Assembly: GCA_018969295.1 (NCBI GenBank)
Contig: JAGWYN010000002.1
Location: 62,001 to 126,000 of the forward strand
Direction of reading: 5' to 3'
Length of the DNA stretch: 64,000 nt
DNA from: Chloroflexota bacterium
Lineage (GTDB): Bacteria > Chloroflexota > Anaerolineae > Caldilineales > Caldilineaceae
Under the pieces are notes generated by a model. That model was not told the origin of the DNA, searched no databases, and was given only the letters and a program-made list of their open reading frames with translations. Below are positions 1 through 9,599 of this stretch, one piece after another. Both the position numbers and the translations under genes were made by a program. Each line of letters starts with the position of its first letter. The stretch's first letter is position 1.

Positions 1-1
1 C

Positions 2-544
2 CAAGGGGCGCGGCTGACCGCCTGGGAGCTGGGGCAACATGGTGTGCCCCACACGGTGATCGTCGACAACGCCGGCGGCCATCTGATGCAGCATGGCCGG
101 GTCGACCTGATCATCGTCGGGTCGGACCGCACCACCTACACCGGGGATGTCGCCAACAAAATCGGCACCTATCTCAAAGCCCTGGCTGCACGCGACAACC
201 AGGTTCCTTTTTATGTGGCGCTGCCGTCCAGCACGATCGACTGGGAGCTGCGCGATGGGCTGGCGGAGATCCCGATCGAAGAGCGCGAGGCCTCCGAGGT
301 GCGGAGGATGGATGGCCTGCACAGCGAAGGTATCCGTGAGATTCTGATCATGCCCGAAACCAGCCGCGCGGCCAACTATGCCTTCGATGTCACCCCCTCT
401 CGCCTGGTGACCGGGCTGATCACCGAGCGTGGCATCTGCGCGGCTTCGGCAGAAGGGGTCTTCGGCCTCTATCCAGAAAAACGTCGTGGACCCGCTAGGG
501 GCGGTTCAGCAGGGCAGCAGCTACCACCACCTGGCCATAGCTGA
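2..544 (+). CDS. mtnA: S-methyl-5-thioribose-1-phosphate isomerase, 3' part
   Basis: This is the C-terminal half of the methionine-salvage isomerase that converts methylthioribose-1-phosphate to methylthioribulose-1-phosphate. The reading frame is already open at the window edge, so the start lies outside. Family motifs are visible: IVGSDRTTYTGDVANKIGTY, which carries the catalytic Asp, then PFYVALPSSTIDW and the terminal ITERGI...GLYPEK. After GLYPEK, where the family normally ends, about 20 low-complexity residues (RRGPARGG...) run over the 3' end of the convergent hypF by 50 bp. The tail probably reflects loss of the ancestral stop codon. Identification is firm; the tail is not expected to matter for function. 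Confidence 0.93.
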   Translation, partial: QGARLTAWELGQHGVPHTVIVDNAGGHLMQHGRVDLIIVGSDRTTYTGDVANKIGTYLKALAARDNQVPFYVALPSSTIDWELRDGLAEIPIEEREASEVRRMDGLHSEGIREILIMPETSRAANYAFDVTPSRLVTGLITERGICAASAEGVFGLYPEKRRGPARGGSAGQQLPPPGHS

Positions 545-2855
545 CACCTCCGTCGTTGGGGGGGGTGTTGCGGTGAAGCAGCACCTGGAAGCCCCTGGCC
601 CGCAGCCGGCTGGCCAGCTGGGTGGTCAGCCGGCGGTTTTGGAAGCAGCCTCCGCTGAGCGCGACCTGTGCACACCCCGCTGCCTGGGCGACTGCAACCC
701 CCATCTCCACCACTGTGTTGTGGAACCGGGCGGCAATCCGTGGCTGTTCTGCGCCGCGGCGCAGGTCCGCGCAGATCGACGCGACCAGTGGCGCCCAGTC
801 CAGTTGAGCCGGCCTTCCGGCGTCGAGCAGGGCAAGGTCGTAACAGCCAGTTTCTGTGGGGTCCGCACAGTGCTCAAGGGCCATCGCCGCTTCCCCCTCG
901 AAGGTGGTGCGCTGCACCAACCCAAGCAGAGCGGCCACCCCGTCGAAAAGCCTGCCCATGCTCGTTGTCTGCGGGGTGTTGACCTGCCTGGCCAGCAGGG
1001 TGCCCAACAGGCGACGTTCTGGAAGGGAAAATTCTCGCACCGGCGCCAGCCAATCCCAGCTCCATCCGGCTTCACCGTACAGCGCCCAGAGCAACGCCAG
1101 CGCCACCCGCCGTGGCTCGCGCACGGCGGCCTCTCCTCCTGGCAATCCAAAGGGGCGCAGATGGGCAAAGCGCGTGAAGCTGGCTGCATCGCCGAGCAGA
1201 CACTCTCCTCCCCAGATTGTCCCGTCCGGCCCGTACCCGGTCCCATCCCAGATCAGCCCCAGGGCGGGTGTGACCACGCCGTTGTCAGCCAGGCAGGCTG
1301 CCAGGTGTGCATGGTGGTGTTGCACTGCGATGCGCGGGGCTGCCAGCGGAGCAGAGCGCGCCCACTGGGTCGACAGATAGTCGGGATGGAGGTCATGGGC
1401 CACGGCAGCAGGTTCTGCCGCATAGAGCCGCAAAAAATCTTCGATCACACGCACGAACGCGTTGAAGGCGGCCGCAGTCTCCAAATCGCCGATGTGCTGG
1501 CTGAGCATGACCTGGTCGCCGATCCCCAACGCCACTGTGTTTTTGAGCTGCGCACCGGTGGCGAGGATGGTGGGCTGGGCAGCGGGTGCGGGCAGCGGGA
1601 AGGGGGCATAGCCGCGCGCGCGCCGCAGGAATTGGGGCACACCCTCGACCAGACGGAGCACGCTGTCGTCGGCATGGCGGGCGATCGGGCGGTTGTGGAG
1701 CAAAAAGCAGTCGGCGACCGCGCCCAGCCGTTCGAGTGCCTCCCACTCGTCGGTGCAGATCGGCTCGTCGGCCAGGTTGCCGCTGGTGGCGACCAGGGGG
1801 CAGCCCACCTCTTCCAACAGCAAATGGTGCAGCGGGGTCGACGGCAGCATCAGCCCCAACTCAGGGGTGCCGGGTGCCACCTCTGGGGCCAGGAGGGCCT
1901 CCGGCCGGCGGGGCAGCAGCACGATCGGTGCCGCGTTGGAAGCCAGCAGAGTGGCTGCTGCGGGTTCGACGACACACAACGCCTCTGCCTGGGTCAGGTC
2001 ACGCACCATCACGGCCAAAGGTTTGAACGGGCGCTCTTTGCGCGCCCGCAGCCGCGCCACCGTGGCCGCGTTGCGCGCATCCGCCATCAGCTGAAATCCG
2101 CCCAGTCCCTTGACGGCGACCACAGCGCCCGCCCGCAGGGCGGCCACCGCAGCGTCGAAGGCCTGCTGTGCCTGGCCCTTCAGCTGCCAGGAGCCCACCT
2201 GGGCTGGCCAGGGCGCTGGCGGGACAGGCTGCTGGACAACGTCAGGCAGGCTGTAAAAGGCGAGCTCTGGGCCACAGACAGGACAGGCGTTGGGCTGGGC
2301 ATGAAAACGACGGTCGAGCGGGTTGTTGTACTCTGTAAGACAGGCTGGGCAGAGAGCGAAGCCCTGCATGGTGGTGTTGGGGCGGTCGTAGGGCAAGGCC
2401 TCCAGAATGGTAAAACGGGGTCCACAATGGGTACAGTTGGTGAATGGGTACTGGAAGCGGCGGTTGTTGGGGTCAAAAAGTTCAGCCTGGCAGGCAGGAC
2501 AGGGGGCCAGATCGGGCAGGATCGACACAGAGGGCGCGCCGCTGCGCTCGGAGAGCCGGATCTCGAACTGGGTTGCTCCGGTTGCGACGAGCCAGGTATG
2601 GCTCCAGTGCAGAATCCGTGCATTGGGCGGCGTCTCGTTCGGCAGGCGTTGCAGGAAGGTCGCCAAGATGGGGGCAGGCCCTTCTACCTCGATCGACACC
2701 CCATGGGTGTCGTTGAGCACCCAGCCGGCCAGCGCCAGTTCGGTCGCCAGCCGGTAGACAAACGGGCGAAACCCCACACCCTGGACTGCACCGGCGATCT
2801 CGACGTGCAGGCGGAGTCGATCGGGGGGGTGCACAGGCAGCGGCGAGGAGCACAT
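495..2855 (-). CDS. hypF: Carbamoyltransferase HypF ([NiFe]-hydrogenase maturation)
   Basis: HypF makes the thiocarbamate on HypE that becomes the cyanide ligand of the [NiFe] centre. The 786-residue protein shows the full family order. An acylphosphatase domain (about residues 14-100) has the motif GAVQGVGFRPFVYRLA. Two zinc-finger units (about 120-205) have CPAC...CTHCG and CPAC...CPVCG. A YrdC-like domain (about 215-400) and a Kae1/carbamoyltransferase domain with QHHHAHLAACLAD follow. The frame is open upstream to 3002, but that would overlap the preceding gene; the ATG at 2855 matches where the family begins. No other hyp or hydrogenase gene is in the window. The gene is convergent with mtnA and overlaps its end by 50 bp. 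Confidence 0.95.
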   Translation of the reverse strand: MCSSPLPVHPPDRLRLHVEIAGAVQGVGFRPFVYRLATELALAGWVLNDTHGVSIEVEGPAPILATFLQRLPNETPPNARILHWSHTWLVATGATQFEIRLSERSGAPSVSILPDLAPCPACQAELFDPNNRRFQYPFTNCTHCGPRFTILEALPYDRPNTTMQGFALCPACLTEYNNPLDRRFHAQPNACPVCGPELAFYSLPDVVQQPVPPAPWPAQVGSWQLKGQAQQAFDAAVAALRAGAVVAVKGLGGFQLMADARNAATVARLRARKERPFKPLAVMVRDLTQAEALCVVEPAAATLLASNAAPIVLLPRRPEALLAPEVAPGTPELGLMLPSTPLHHLLLEEVGCPLVATSGNLADEPICTDEWEALERLGAVADCFLLHNRPIARHADDSVLRLVEGVPQFLRRARGYAPFPLPAPAAQPTILATGAQLKNTVALGIGDQVMLSQHIGDLETAAAFNAFVRVIEDFLRLYAAEPAAVAHDLHPDYLSTQWARSAPLAAPRIAVQHHHAHLAACLADNGVVTPALGLIWDGTGYGPDGTIWGGECLLGDAASFTRFAHLRPFGLPGGEAAVREPRRVALALLWALYGEAGWSWDWLAPVREFSLPERRLLGTLLARQVNTPQTTSMGRLFDGVAALLGLVQRTTFEGEAAMALEHCADPTETGCYDLALLDAGRPAQLDWAPLVASICADLRRGAEQPRIAARFHNTVVEMGVAVAQAAGCAQVALSGGCFQNRRLTTQLASRLRARGFQVLLHRNTPPNDGGVSYGQVVVAAALLNRP

Positions 2856-2913
2856 CAGAAGGCAGCAGGAGAGGCTGCGCCAGCCGGTGGCAGACTCCCG
2901 GCTGGCGTTTCTC

Positions 2914-4503
2914 TCAGTTCGGGTCGTATTTGCAGCGCTGCCCTTTGAGGCTGTTGAAATAGATGCACAGCTCAATATAGGCAGGACGCCATTCGAGCCC
3001 ATTGATCGGGCTTGGCTCCATCAAGGCCCACCAGTACTGCTCTTCGTCCTTCGGGTTGCCGTCGTTGGTCCAGTCGAGGTTGGGCATTGTCAAGGCACTC
3101 ATCAGCCCGATCCAGGGCCAGTTGGCTGCAGCATATTGATAGGCGCGTTTGAGATAGTCGGCCTGCACAAACATATCGATGCCTGCATCGGCGCCATGCC
3201 ACTTGTAGGCTGCGTTGACCGAGTCAAAGGTCCAGCCAAATTCCAGCAGCACGATCTTTTTGGCGCTGTCGCCGTATTTCTCCATGATCCGGCGGATGTC
3301 CTCGACATGGCGGAAGGCAAAAAAGCGATAGCCGCCATACTTGGGGTTGCTGGCTGCCTCGGCCGGATCCAGCTCAGGGGGGGCTGCGTAGCCGGCGCCA
3401 TGGACGCCGAGGGCGTCGAAATAGCCGTTGCTGCTGCCCATTGCCTGATACATCTGTTCGTAGAACAGGTCATCCGGCATTGCGTTTTCGCTGTTGTCAC
3501 CGGTCGGGGCCATGCCGGCATTGATGACCAGCGCACTGGGGTTGGCAGCCTTGATGGCCCGATAGGCCTTGCCCAGGAATTGCACGTACTCACCTGGATT
3601 GGGACGTTTCCCCCCCCATTCACGCGCCAGATTGGGTTCATTCCAGATCTGGAAAGCCTGGATGCAGCCGATTGCCCCAGGCTGGCAGCTGTAGCGGGCG
3701 GCCAAGGTGCCAGCATACTCGGCGAAAGCATCGCCGTTCTGGGGCGGGTCACCTGCCCAGAAGCCGCGCAGGTCGGGGTCCAGGCTCAGCCGCGCCAGAA
3801 TTTTGAGGCCGCGTGCGTTGGCATGGGAGACCACCTGGTCGGCGATCGACCAGTCGTAGCTCCCGCGTCCAGCCCCTTCGATCGACTCCCACGAAAAAGA
3901 CTGTTTGACCCAGTTGAATCCCCCATCTTTCATAAGGTCGAGGTCGCGATCGCGGATCTCCTCGCGCCACCAGACAAAGACCTGCGCGCCATAATCAGGG
4001 CTGGACATGGTTGCAGGGGCAAAGCCCCCGGCCGGTGCAGCAGGCTGCTCGGCGACCGGGGCGGCGGGCTGTGCGGTGGCGGGCTGTACAACTCGTTCTT
4101 CGACCGCCATGAATTCGGCAGCGCCCCAGCCGATCGAAACCCCGTTTTCACCCAGTTCCAGCCACTGGCCATCCTCGGATTGGCGGAGCAGGCTGAAGGT
4201 TTCGCCGGTATTGGCCAGCCGAACGATGGGATCTGTGGTGCTGGGCCCGCTGCGCACGTTGAGCTGGTCGACGGCGACGCGCGCCACTTTTTCGACCACA
4301 GGGGCCGGCGGGGCAGTAGGCTGGGGCGCTTCTGCCGGCGGATTGGCGGCCGCTGGGGCTGCTGTCGGGGTAGGAGCAATTGTCGGGGTGGCGACAGGCA
4401 ATGGCGTCTTGGTCGGTGTCGGCGTTGGGTCGCTGTCGCCGCCACAGGCGGCCAGGGCCCCAACAGCGGCCAACAGAAAGAAAAAAGAAACAAACCGTCG
4501 CAT
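2914..4503 (-). CDS. Lipoprotein with SH3b and clan GH-A glycosidase domain
   Basis: A 529-residue predicted lipoprotein. A hydrophobic leader ends in the lipobox LAAC (Cys about residue 20), followed by a Thr/Pro/Ala linker. One bacterial SH3 domain (about 75-130, NVRSGPST...) and a second Pro/Ala linker lead to a TIM-barrel glycosidase domain. The motifs WNEPN (about residue 285, acid/base) and LLEFGW (about 420, nucleophile) mark clan GH-A, closest by eye to GH5/GH39. Substrate cannot be read from the sequence. It would act on the outer face of the cell, with SH3b as a possible wall- or glycan-binding module. It is the last of three tandem paralogues, 23 bp after the next one. ATG 4503 was preferred to the GTG at 4512. 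Confidence 0.85.
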   Translation of the reverse strand: MRRFVSFFFLLAAVGALAACGGDSDPTPTPTKTPLPVATPTIAPTPTAAPAAANPPAEAPQPTAPPAPVVEKVARVAVDQLNVRSGPSTTDPIVRLANTGETFSLLRQSEDGQWLELGENGVSIGWGAAEFMAVEERVVQPATAQPAAPVAEQPAAPAGGFAPATMSSPDYGAQVFVWWREEIRDRDLDLMKDGGFNWVKQSFSWESIEGAGRGSYDWSIADQVVSHANARGLKILARLSLDPDLRGFWAGDPPQNGDAFAEYAGTLAARYSCQPGAIGCIQAFQIWNEPNLAREWGGKRPNPGEYVQFLGKAYRAIKAANPSALVINAGMAPTGDNSENAMPDDLFYEQMYQAMGSSNGYFDALGVHGAGYAAPPELDPAEAASNPKYGGYRFFAFRHVEDIRRIMEKYGDSAKKIVLLEFGWTFDSVNAAYKWHGADAGIDMFVQADYLKRAYQYAAANWPWIGLMSALTMPNLDWTNDGNPKDEEQYWWALMEPSPINGLEWRPAYIELCIYFNSLKGQRCKYDPN

Positions 4504-4526
4504 CTGCGTCACCTGATCCGCCCTTT

Positions 4527-6215
4527 CTAGCGGCCCATCATTGCCCGCAACGCATCAAAGGCAGGGCGTCCAACAACTGCGAAGGCCCCCATCTCCGTAT
4601 CGCGCGGATAATTGAGATTCCAGAGCATCGGCACTGCCACGTAGCCCTCTTCCGCCATGATCCGGAAAGAATCCACGATCCAGCGTGCCTGGGTGCCCTC
4701 GTCGATTCGGGCCTTGTACTCGTAGCCAGGGAACGGGTTAGGTGTGGAGCCCCAGCCAAATTCGGTCGGCCACAGCCGTTTGGCGGTATCGCCATACTCT
4801 GCCATGACTTTGCGCGATTCGCGCAGCGTACTGAGAAAGTAAAAGCTGCGGTGGTTGACATGAGACGGGGCGTTGTAGGTCCCTGCCACCCAATCTTCGA
4901 AGGTGGCAGACGGGGGGTTGGCAAAGCCGCTCGGGTGAATCCCAACCCCATCGCTGTACTGTTTCAGCCCATTTTGGTACATTCCGCGCAGGTAGTCGAT
5001 GTCGTCGACGGCAACATCGCTGTTGCCAGTTGGTGTCGTGGCGCCGCTGACCACCAACATCGCCGGGCAGGTTGCCTTGATCGACTGGTAGGCACGTTTC
5101 AACAGATCCATGTAGAGGGCAGGGTCCAGCGGGAATCCCCCCCACTCACGGCGGAGATTTTGCTCGTTCCAGACCTCCACCGCCTGCAGCCGGCCGCAGT
5201 AGCGACCGGCGATCGCCCCCAGGAAATTGGCCAGCAGCTGAAAGTCTTCGGGAGGGCCACCTGTTCCTCCCAAGGACGGTCGCGTCCAGCCAGGGGCAGT
5301 GACCACGCTGAACATCAGGTTGATGCCGTTGGCACTCATCGTGTCCACCAACGCATCCATCTCCTGCCACTGGATGGCACCAGGTTCGGGCTCGGCATAC
5401 TCCCAACGCACCTGCTGCTTCACCCACCCGAATCCCAGCTGTTTGATCTGATCTGCCACCCCCTGTTTGTCGCCCTGCCACATGTTGACGCTCATCCCGT
5501 AGCCAAAACCGGTCGAGGTGTTGGGGGCGGCTGCCGGGGGAGCTGCGGGGGCGGCTGCCGGGGGAGCCGTGGCGGTCTGGACCACTGCGGGAGCAGGGGG
5601 GGCCGGAATATTCTCCGCAACCGGCACGCTCTCTAAGCTGCCGTTCAGTGTCGACAGGCGGGCAAAGATCCAGGCGGGCTCCGGGCGGCCCGGCACGCTG
5701 ACCTGGTACCAGTCGCGCGCCGGGTTGATTCCGACCACCACGTAGACCGAGCCGGCGGGTGCGGAAGCGACCACTGGGTAGTTTGTGCCAGGCCCCCCGC
5801 GCACGTTCATTCGCGCCGGGGTAGTGACGGCCGTGGGAGCTCCCTGCGCCGGCTCTGCCGCAGAAACCGCTGCGCCACCGCTGCGCTCTGCCGCTAGCTC
5901 CCCTTTGTCGTCAATTTTCACATAGACCGCATAGAGCCAGCCGTCCAGCCCGTCTGCGGTCGTCACCTGGTACCACCGCCCATCCTCGCTGCGGCCCAGG
6001 ATCTGGACTGCCGTCCCCTGGGTCAACCGGCCGGCGATCGGGGCCGAGAGCGCAGGGGTGGTCCGCAGATTGAGGCGAGCCACCGCTACCTGACCACGTT
6101 CAGTATTCTCAACCTGGGCAGAAGCAGGGATGTGGCTGGCAAGCAGCAGCCAAAGCAACGCGCAGACGAAAACAGTTCGACGCATGGGAATGGGGGGGCA
6201 AGACAATTGTTGCAT
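4527..6215 (-). CDS. Secreted protein: two SH3b domains plus clan GH-A glycosidase
   Basis: A 562-residue exported protein. The start at 6215 is fixed by AGGAGG seven bases upstream. A basic region and hydrophobic stretch (VFVCALLWLLLASHIPASAQ) form a signal peptide with an AxA-type cleavage site. Two SH3b repeats follow (about 40-110, LNLRTTPALS; about 120-195, MNVRGGPGTNYPV). After a Pro/Ala linker, a glycosidase barrel carries WNEQN (about residue 348) and WPTEFGW (about 483), the expected acid/base and nucleophile of clan GH-A. It is a paralogue of both neighbours. The paired catalytic glutamates suggest an active enzyme, but the substrate is unknown. Confidence 0.85.
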   Translation of the reverse strand: MQQLSCPPIPMRRTVFVCALLWLLLASHIPASAQVENTERGQVAVARLNLRTTPALSAPIAGRLTQGTAVQILGRSEDGRWYQVTTADGLDGWLYAVYVKIDDKGELAAERSGGAAVSAAEPAQGAPTAVTTPARMNVRGGPGTNYPVVASAPAGSVYVVVGINPARDWYQVSVPGRPEPAWIFARLSTLNGSLESVPVAENIPAPPAPAVVQTATAPPAAAPAAPPAAAPNTSTGFGYGMSVNMWQGDKQGVADQIKQLGFGWVKQQVRWEYAEPEPGAIQWQEMDALVDTMSANGINLMFSVVTAPGWTRPSLGGTGGPPEDFQLLANFLGAIAGRYCGRLQAVEVWNEQNLRREWGGFPLDPALYMDLLKRAYQSIKATCPAMLVVSGATTPTGNSDVAVDDIDYLRGMYQNGLKQYSDGVGIHPSGFANPPSATFEDWVAGTYNAPSHVNHRSFYFLSTLRESRKVMAEYGDTAKRLWPTEFGWGSTPNPFPGYEYKARIDEGTQARWIVDSFRIMAEEGYVAVPMLWNLNYPRDTEMGAFAVVGRPAFDALRAMMGR

Positions 6216-6380
6216 GCTTTGTCCTCCTGGTATCTGGGGGGACTGTGTCCACCCATCTTCCAAAATACTCTCACTTGGGCCTATCGTCCGGCAGCGTGGG
6301 AGCGTTCTGCCGCTGGACAAACCAAGGGCGACGCGTGCGCCGCCCTTGCGTTCGATTACAAAACGACCGCCTCCGTACGT

Positions 6381-9300
6381 TTACTTGGGCATCTGGGCCA
6401 GGGCCGTGTAGGCAGGCAGCGGGTTCCAGCCAGGGTCGACAATCCCCCACTGGGCTTTTTCGGTGCCGTTGGCCACAACCCGGAAATTCAAATTCCAGAG
6501 AAACGCAGGTCCCACCCATCCCCAGTTTTTCATCATCTGGTAGGCTTCAACGGTCCACTGTGCCTGTTCGGTGTAGTCGTTGTCGTCGGCGTACCGGTAG
6601 TTGGGGTTCATGGCTCCCCCTGCAGCCCAGCCGAACTCAGTTGGCCAAATCTGCTTGTTGCCGGCACCGTACACACTCATGATGTTGCGGTAGCCCTCCA
6701 TGGTGCTGCGGAAGCTCCAGGAGTGGTGGGGGGAGTCGCAGGCACCGTTGAAGCTGTTGCCCGTCTTCTGAATGGCTTCGCAGGCACCCTCCCAGGTCAC
6801 CGAAGGCGGCACATTGTAGCCGCTGGGATGGGAACCGACCACATCCAGGTAGTTGTTGGCCCCTGCTTTGAACATCTCTTCCAAGTACGTAAAATCGTCC
6901 ATCGCATAGGGCAGGTTGTTGCCGGCGGGGGTGAGTGCGCCGCCCACCACGATCATGGCGGGGCAGGCGGTTTTGATTGAATTGTAGGCCGCAGCCAGCA
7001 GCTGGACATATTCGCCAGGGTTGAGGGGTTTGTTGCCCCATTCGTAGTGCAGATTCTGTTCGTTCCAGACCTCGATCGCCTTGAGGGCAGTTCCGCAGAA
7101 GCGGCCGGCGATTGCGCCGGCGAAATTGGCGTAGGTCTGTGGATCTTGGGGGGGGCCACCGACACTGCCGTCAAAGCCCGGCTCGCGTGCCCAGCCTGGG
7201 GCATTGACCACGCTGAACAGGACATTCACCCCACGGCTGCCAGCTGCGCTGACGATCTCATCCATGCCGGGCCAGTCGATGTTGCCGGGGGAGTCTGCTT
7301 CGAACCGTCTCCATTCAATCTGCTGTTTGAGCCAGTTGAAGCCCAGCCCGCCGATCGAGTCGAGGATCGGGAAGATCTGGCCGTTGTCGACGGCATGCAC
7401 CTGAACGCCGTAGCCAAAGTTTGCCCCTCCTGTCGGTGCAGCCACCGGCGCTGGCGCCGCAGCTGCCGCCACCGGGGCAGACTCTGGGGCTGGGGCGGCT
7501 GCTGGGGCGGCTGCTGGCGCCGCTGCGGGGGCAGCCGCTGGGGCCGGAGCCGCTGCAACGGCAGGTACAGTTTCGACCACGGCCACTGCGTCGCTGGCGC
7601 CGCTGACTGTAGCCAGCTGTCCAAAGACCCAGCCGTTTCCATTGTTGAATTCGATTTGCCACCAATCGGAGCCAGAGGTTCTCCCGCTCACCCGATGGCT
7701 CTGGTCTGCGCTGATCTGCCCCAGCACCTCGAAAGCAGTGCCCGGCCCTGACCGCACGTTGACAATCTGGTCGACCGACAACAGCGTGGACTGGACGACG
7801 CTGGGCTGCTCGCCTGCGGGGGCACTTTCGGCTGCCAAGGCGAGGAGGGCAGACTGGGGTGCCGTCAGCGCAGTTCCATTGGCGTTGACCAGCTGCGCGT
7901 CGACCCGCAGGGTTTTCCCGCTCCCTTCTGGCATTGGGAAGGCAACCTGTGGGCTTTCCAGCGGCCGGATCTGCTGGCCGACCACGCTGCCATCTTCCCC
8001 GTAGAGGGTGTAGGCGACCGCCATCTGGGCCTGCGGTGCCGAGGAAGTCATCTCTCCCATCTGGAACTGCTGCAGCACCTGCAGCGTAGCAGGGTCGATA
8101 TCGCCGTTGGTTGGCATTTGAATCGTCACATTGGTGACGTTGAAGCGGCGCAGCAGGTCGAGTTTGCGTCCCAGGCTGCCGGCCGTTTCGATGTACACCG
8201 TCCGCTCCATGCTTTGGTCGTCCAGATAGGTGTACGAATAGATGCCCAGCATCTCGTCCCACTGCACCTGACCTTGCAGACGGGGGTTCTCCAGATCGAT
8301 CGAAACGCTGTTGTCGGCGCCTGCTTCTGCTGCAAGGGTGCCCAACAGCGGAGCCAGCGCCTCCTGGTACCCTTTCAGCAGCAGATAGTTGCCGCTGCGT
8401 TCGACCGAATAGCCGGCCAGTTCCACTGCCAGCTTGTTTGGCCCTACCTCGTCGCTGGCATAGGCGAGCAATTGCTCCAGCTCGCCGCCCGCCGCATACG
8501 CGCGCGGGTCAATGGGTGCAGGAATCACCACCGTGGCTGCGGCCTGGCTCAGCGCACGCCAGTCGTAGCCGCCAGTGTTCCACTCCTCGGCGGAGATGGG
8601 TGTAGCAGGCTCGACCCGCACGGCCAGACTCTTGCCGTGGGCAGCCAGCCGTTCGGCCACCCGGCCGATCAGGCGGGCGTAGTCTGCACGTGCGCTGGGC
8701 ACGGCGTCAACCCCGCGGTAATCGATCAACAGCCCTGGGTACCCGTTGGCCACCACCAGCTGTTCCAGGGTGGCCAGCTGTGTCTCCTGCAGACCCACAT
8801 CGACCAGCAAGTTGTTGATCAAGTCGGTGCGCACCGTCTGCGCTTCGACATTGGTGATGATCGGCACCGTGTTCCCGGTATTGGGGGGGGCCTGGCCGTC
8901 GAGACTGCCGTCTCCGCGCAGGTTGAGGACGCCGCGAGCCTCGTTGGTTACGACTGCACCTTCTGGCAGCTGGCCCTCCAGGCCGAGGTTCAGGGTGACC
9001 GCAGGCACACCGGGCAGTGTCTGAACCACCATAAACACCTTCGGCACATAGTCGAGACGGGCTTCGAGCACGTCGGCGTCGGGCAGGACGCGAGCCGGCA
9101 GATTCTGCCAGAGCTCGCCGGTCCATTCGTAGACTGCCAGCGTCTCGTACGGCAGGCTGTCGTTGGGGATCGGGATCGTGACGATCGCCTGCAGAGGATC
9201 ACGGCCGCGTGTTTCGATCTGGTAGACCGGGCTTTTGGAGATCAGGGTGTCAGGCAACGCTTGCGCAGCTGCGTACAGATCGTCGCCAGCCCGTCCCTCC

Positions 9301-9599
9301 ACAAAATCGGCGCGCGGCACGCTGCCGAGCCTGGCCTGAAAATTGGCGAGCACGCCTTCTGCGGGAAAATTGACGATGGTGCCGTCGGGGTCCAAAATGG
9401 CCCCACCAGTGTTGGCGCTGATTCGTTCGAGTGTGAACGACTGCAATCGATCCAAAAGGCTGATGGGGGGCAACAGCAGGATCGCCACAAGCAATCCGGG
9501 GATCAGGACAAAGGTCATCAGCCAGGCTGCTGGGCCTTCAAGCAGCCGACCTGTACCGCTCGATGAAGAAGAGCGCCGTTCAAGTCGGGTGTTCTGCAT
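6381..9599 (-). CDS. Membrane-anchored protein: degenerate GH18-like, SH3b and clan GH-A domains
   Basis: A 1072-residue protein, the largest of the tandem trio. The N-terminus has a single membrane anchor (WLMTFVLIPGLLVAILLLPP) and no clear cleavage site. A middle region (about 230-520) resembles a GH18/YaaH-type barrel: at about residue 289, LLIDYRGVD sits where the family has DxxDxDxE, so the catalytic Glu is replaced. An SH3b domain (about 603-660, VNVRSGPGTAF) and a long Ala/Pro linker follow. The C-terminal clan GH-A domain has WNEQN (about 845) and WPTEFGW (about 985), both catalytic Glu intact. The start at 9599 (ATG, AAGGAG ten bases upstream) was preferred to a TTG at 9620. Confidence 0.82.
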   Translation of the reverse strand: MQNTRLERRSSSSSGTGRLLEGPAAWLMTFVLIPGLLVAILLLPPISLLDRLQSFTLERISANTGGAILDPDGTIVNFPAEGVLANFQARLGSVPRADFVEGRAGDDLYAAAQALPDTLISKSPVYQIETRGRDPLQAIVTIPIPNDSLPYETLAVYEWTGELWQNLPARVLPDADVLEARLDYVPKVFMVVQTLPGVPAVTLNLGLEGQLPEGAVVTNEARGVLNLRGDGSLDGQAPPNTGNTVPIITNVEAQTVRTDLINNLLVDVGLQETQLATLEQLVVANGYPGLLIDYRGVDAVPSARADYARLIGRVAERLAAHGKSLAVRVEPATPISAEEWNTGGYDWRALSQAAATVVIPAPIDPRAYAAGGELEQLLAYASDEVGPNKLAVELAGYSVERSGNYLLLKGYQEALAPLLGTLAAEAGADNSVSIDLENPRLQGQVQWDEMLGIYSYTYLDDQSMERTVYIETAGSLGRKLDLLRRFNVTNVTIQMPTNGDIDPATLQVLQQFQMGEMTSSAPQAQMAVAYTLYGEDGSVVGQQIRPLESPQVAFPMPEGSGKTLRVDAQLVNANGTALTAPQSALLALAAESAPAGEQPSVVQSTLLSVDQIVNVRSGPGTAFEVLGQISADQSHRVSGRTSGSDWWQIEFNNGNGWVFGQLATVSGASDAVAVVETVPAVAAAPAPAAAPAAAPAAAPAAAPAPESAPVAAAAAPAPVAAPTGGANFGYGVQVHAVDNGQIFPILDSIGGLGFNWLKQQIEWRRFEADSPGNIDWPGMDEIVSAAGSRGVNVLFSVVNAPGWAREPGFDGSVGGPPQDPQTYANFAGAIAGRFCGTALKAIEVWNEQNLHYEWGNKPLNPGEYVQLLAAAYNSIKTACPAMIVVGGALTPAGNNLPYAMDDFTYLEEMFKAGANNYLDVVGSHPSGYNVPPSVTWEGACEAIQKTGNSFNGACDSPHHSWSFRSTMEGYRNIMSVYGAGNKQIWPTEFGWAAGGAMNPNYRYADDNDYTEQAQWTVEAYQMMKNWGWVGPAFLWNLNFRVVANGTEKAQWGIVDPGWNPLPAYTALAQMPK

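Noticed and set aside
429..2948. Long plus-strand open frame of 839 codons across hypF
   Set aside because: It is the mirror of a high-GC gene. The minus strand shows all HypF domains, while this frame has no family resemblance. The same applies to similar mirrors at 2887-4530, 17785-19437, 24166-26778 and 31793-34597.
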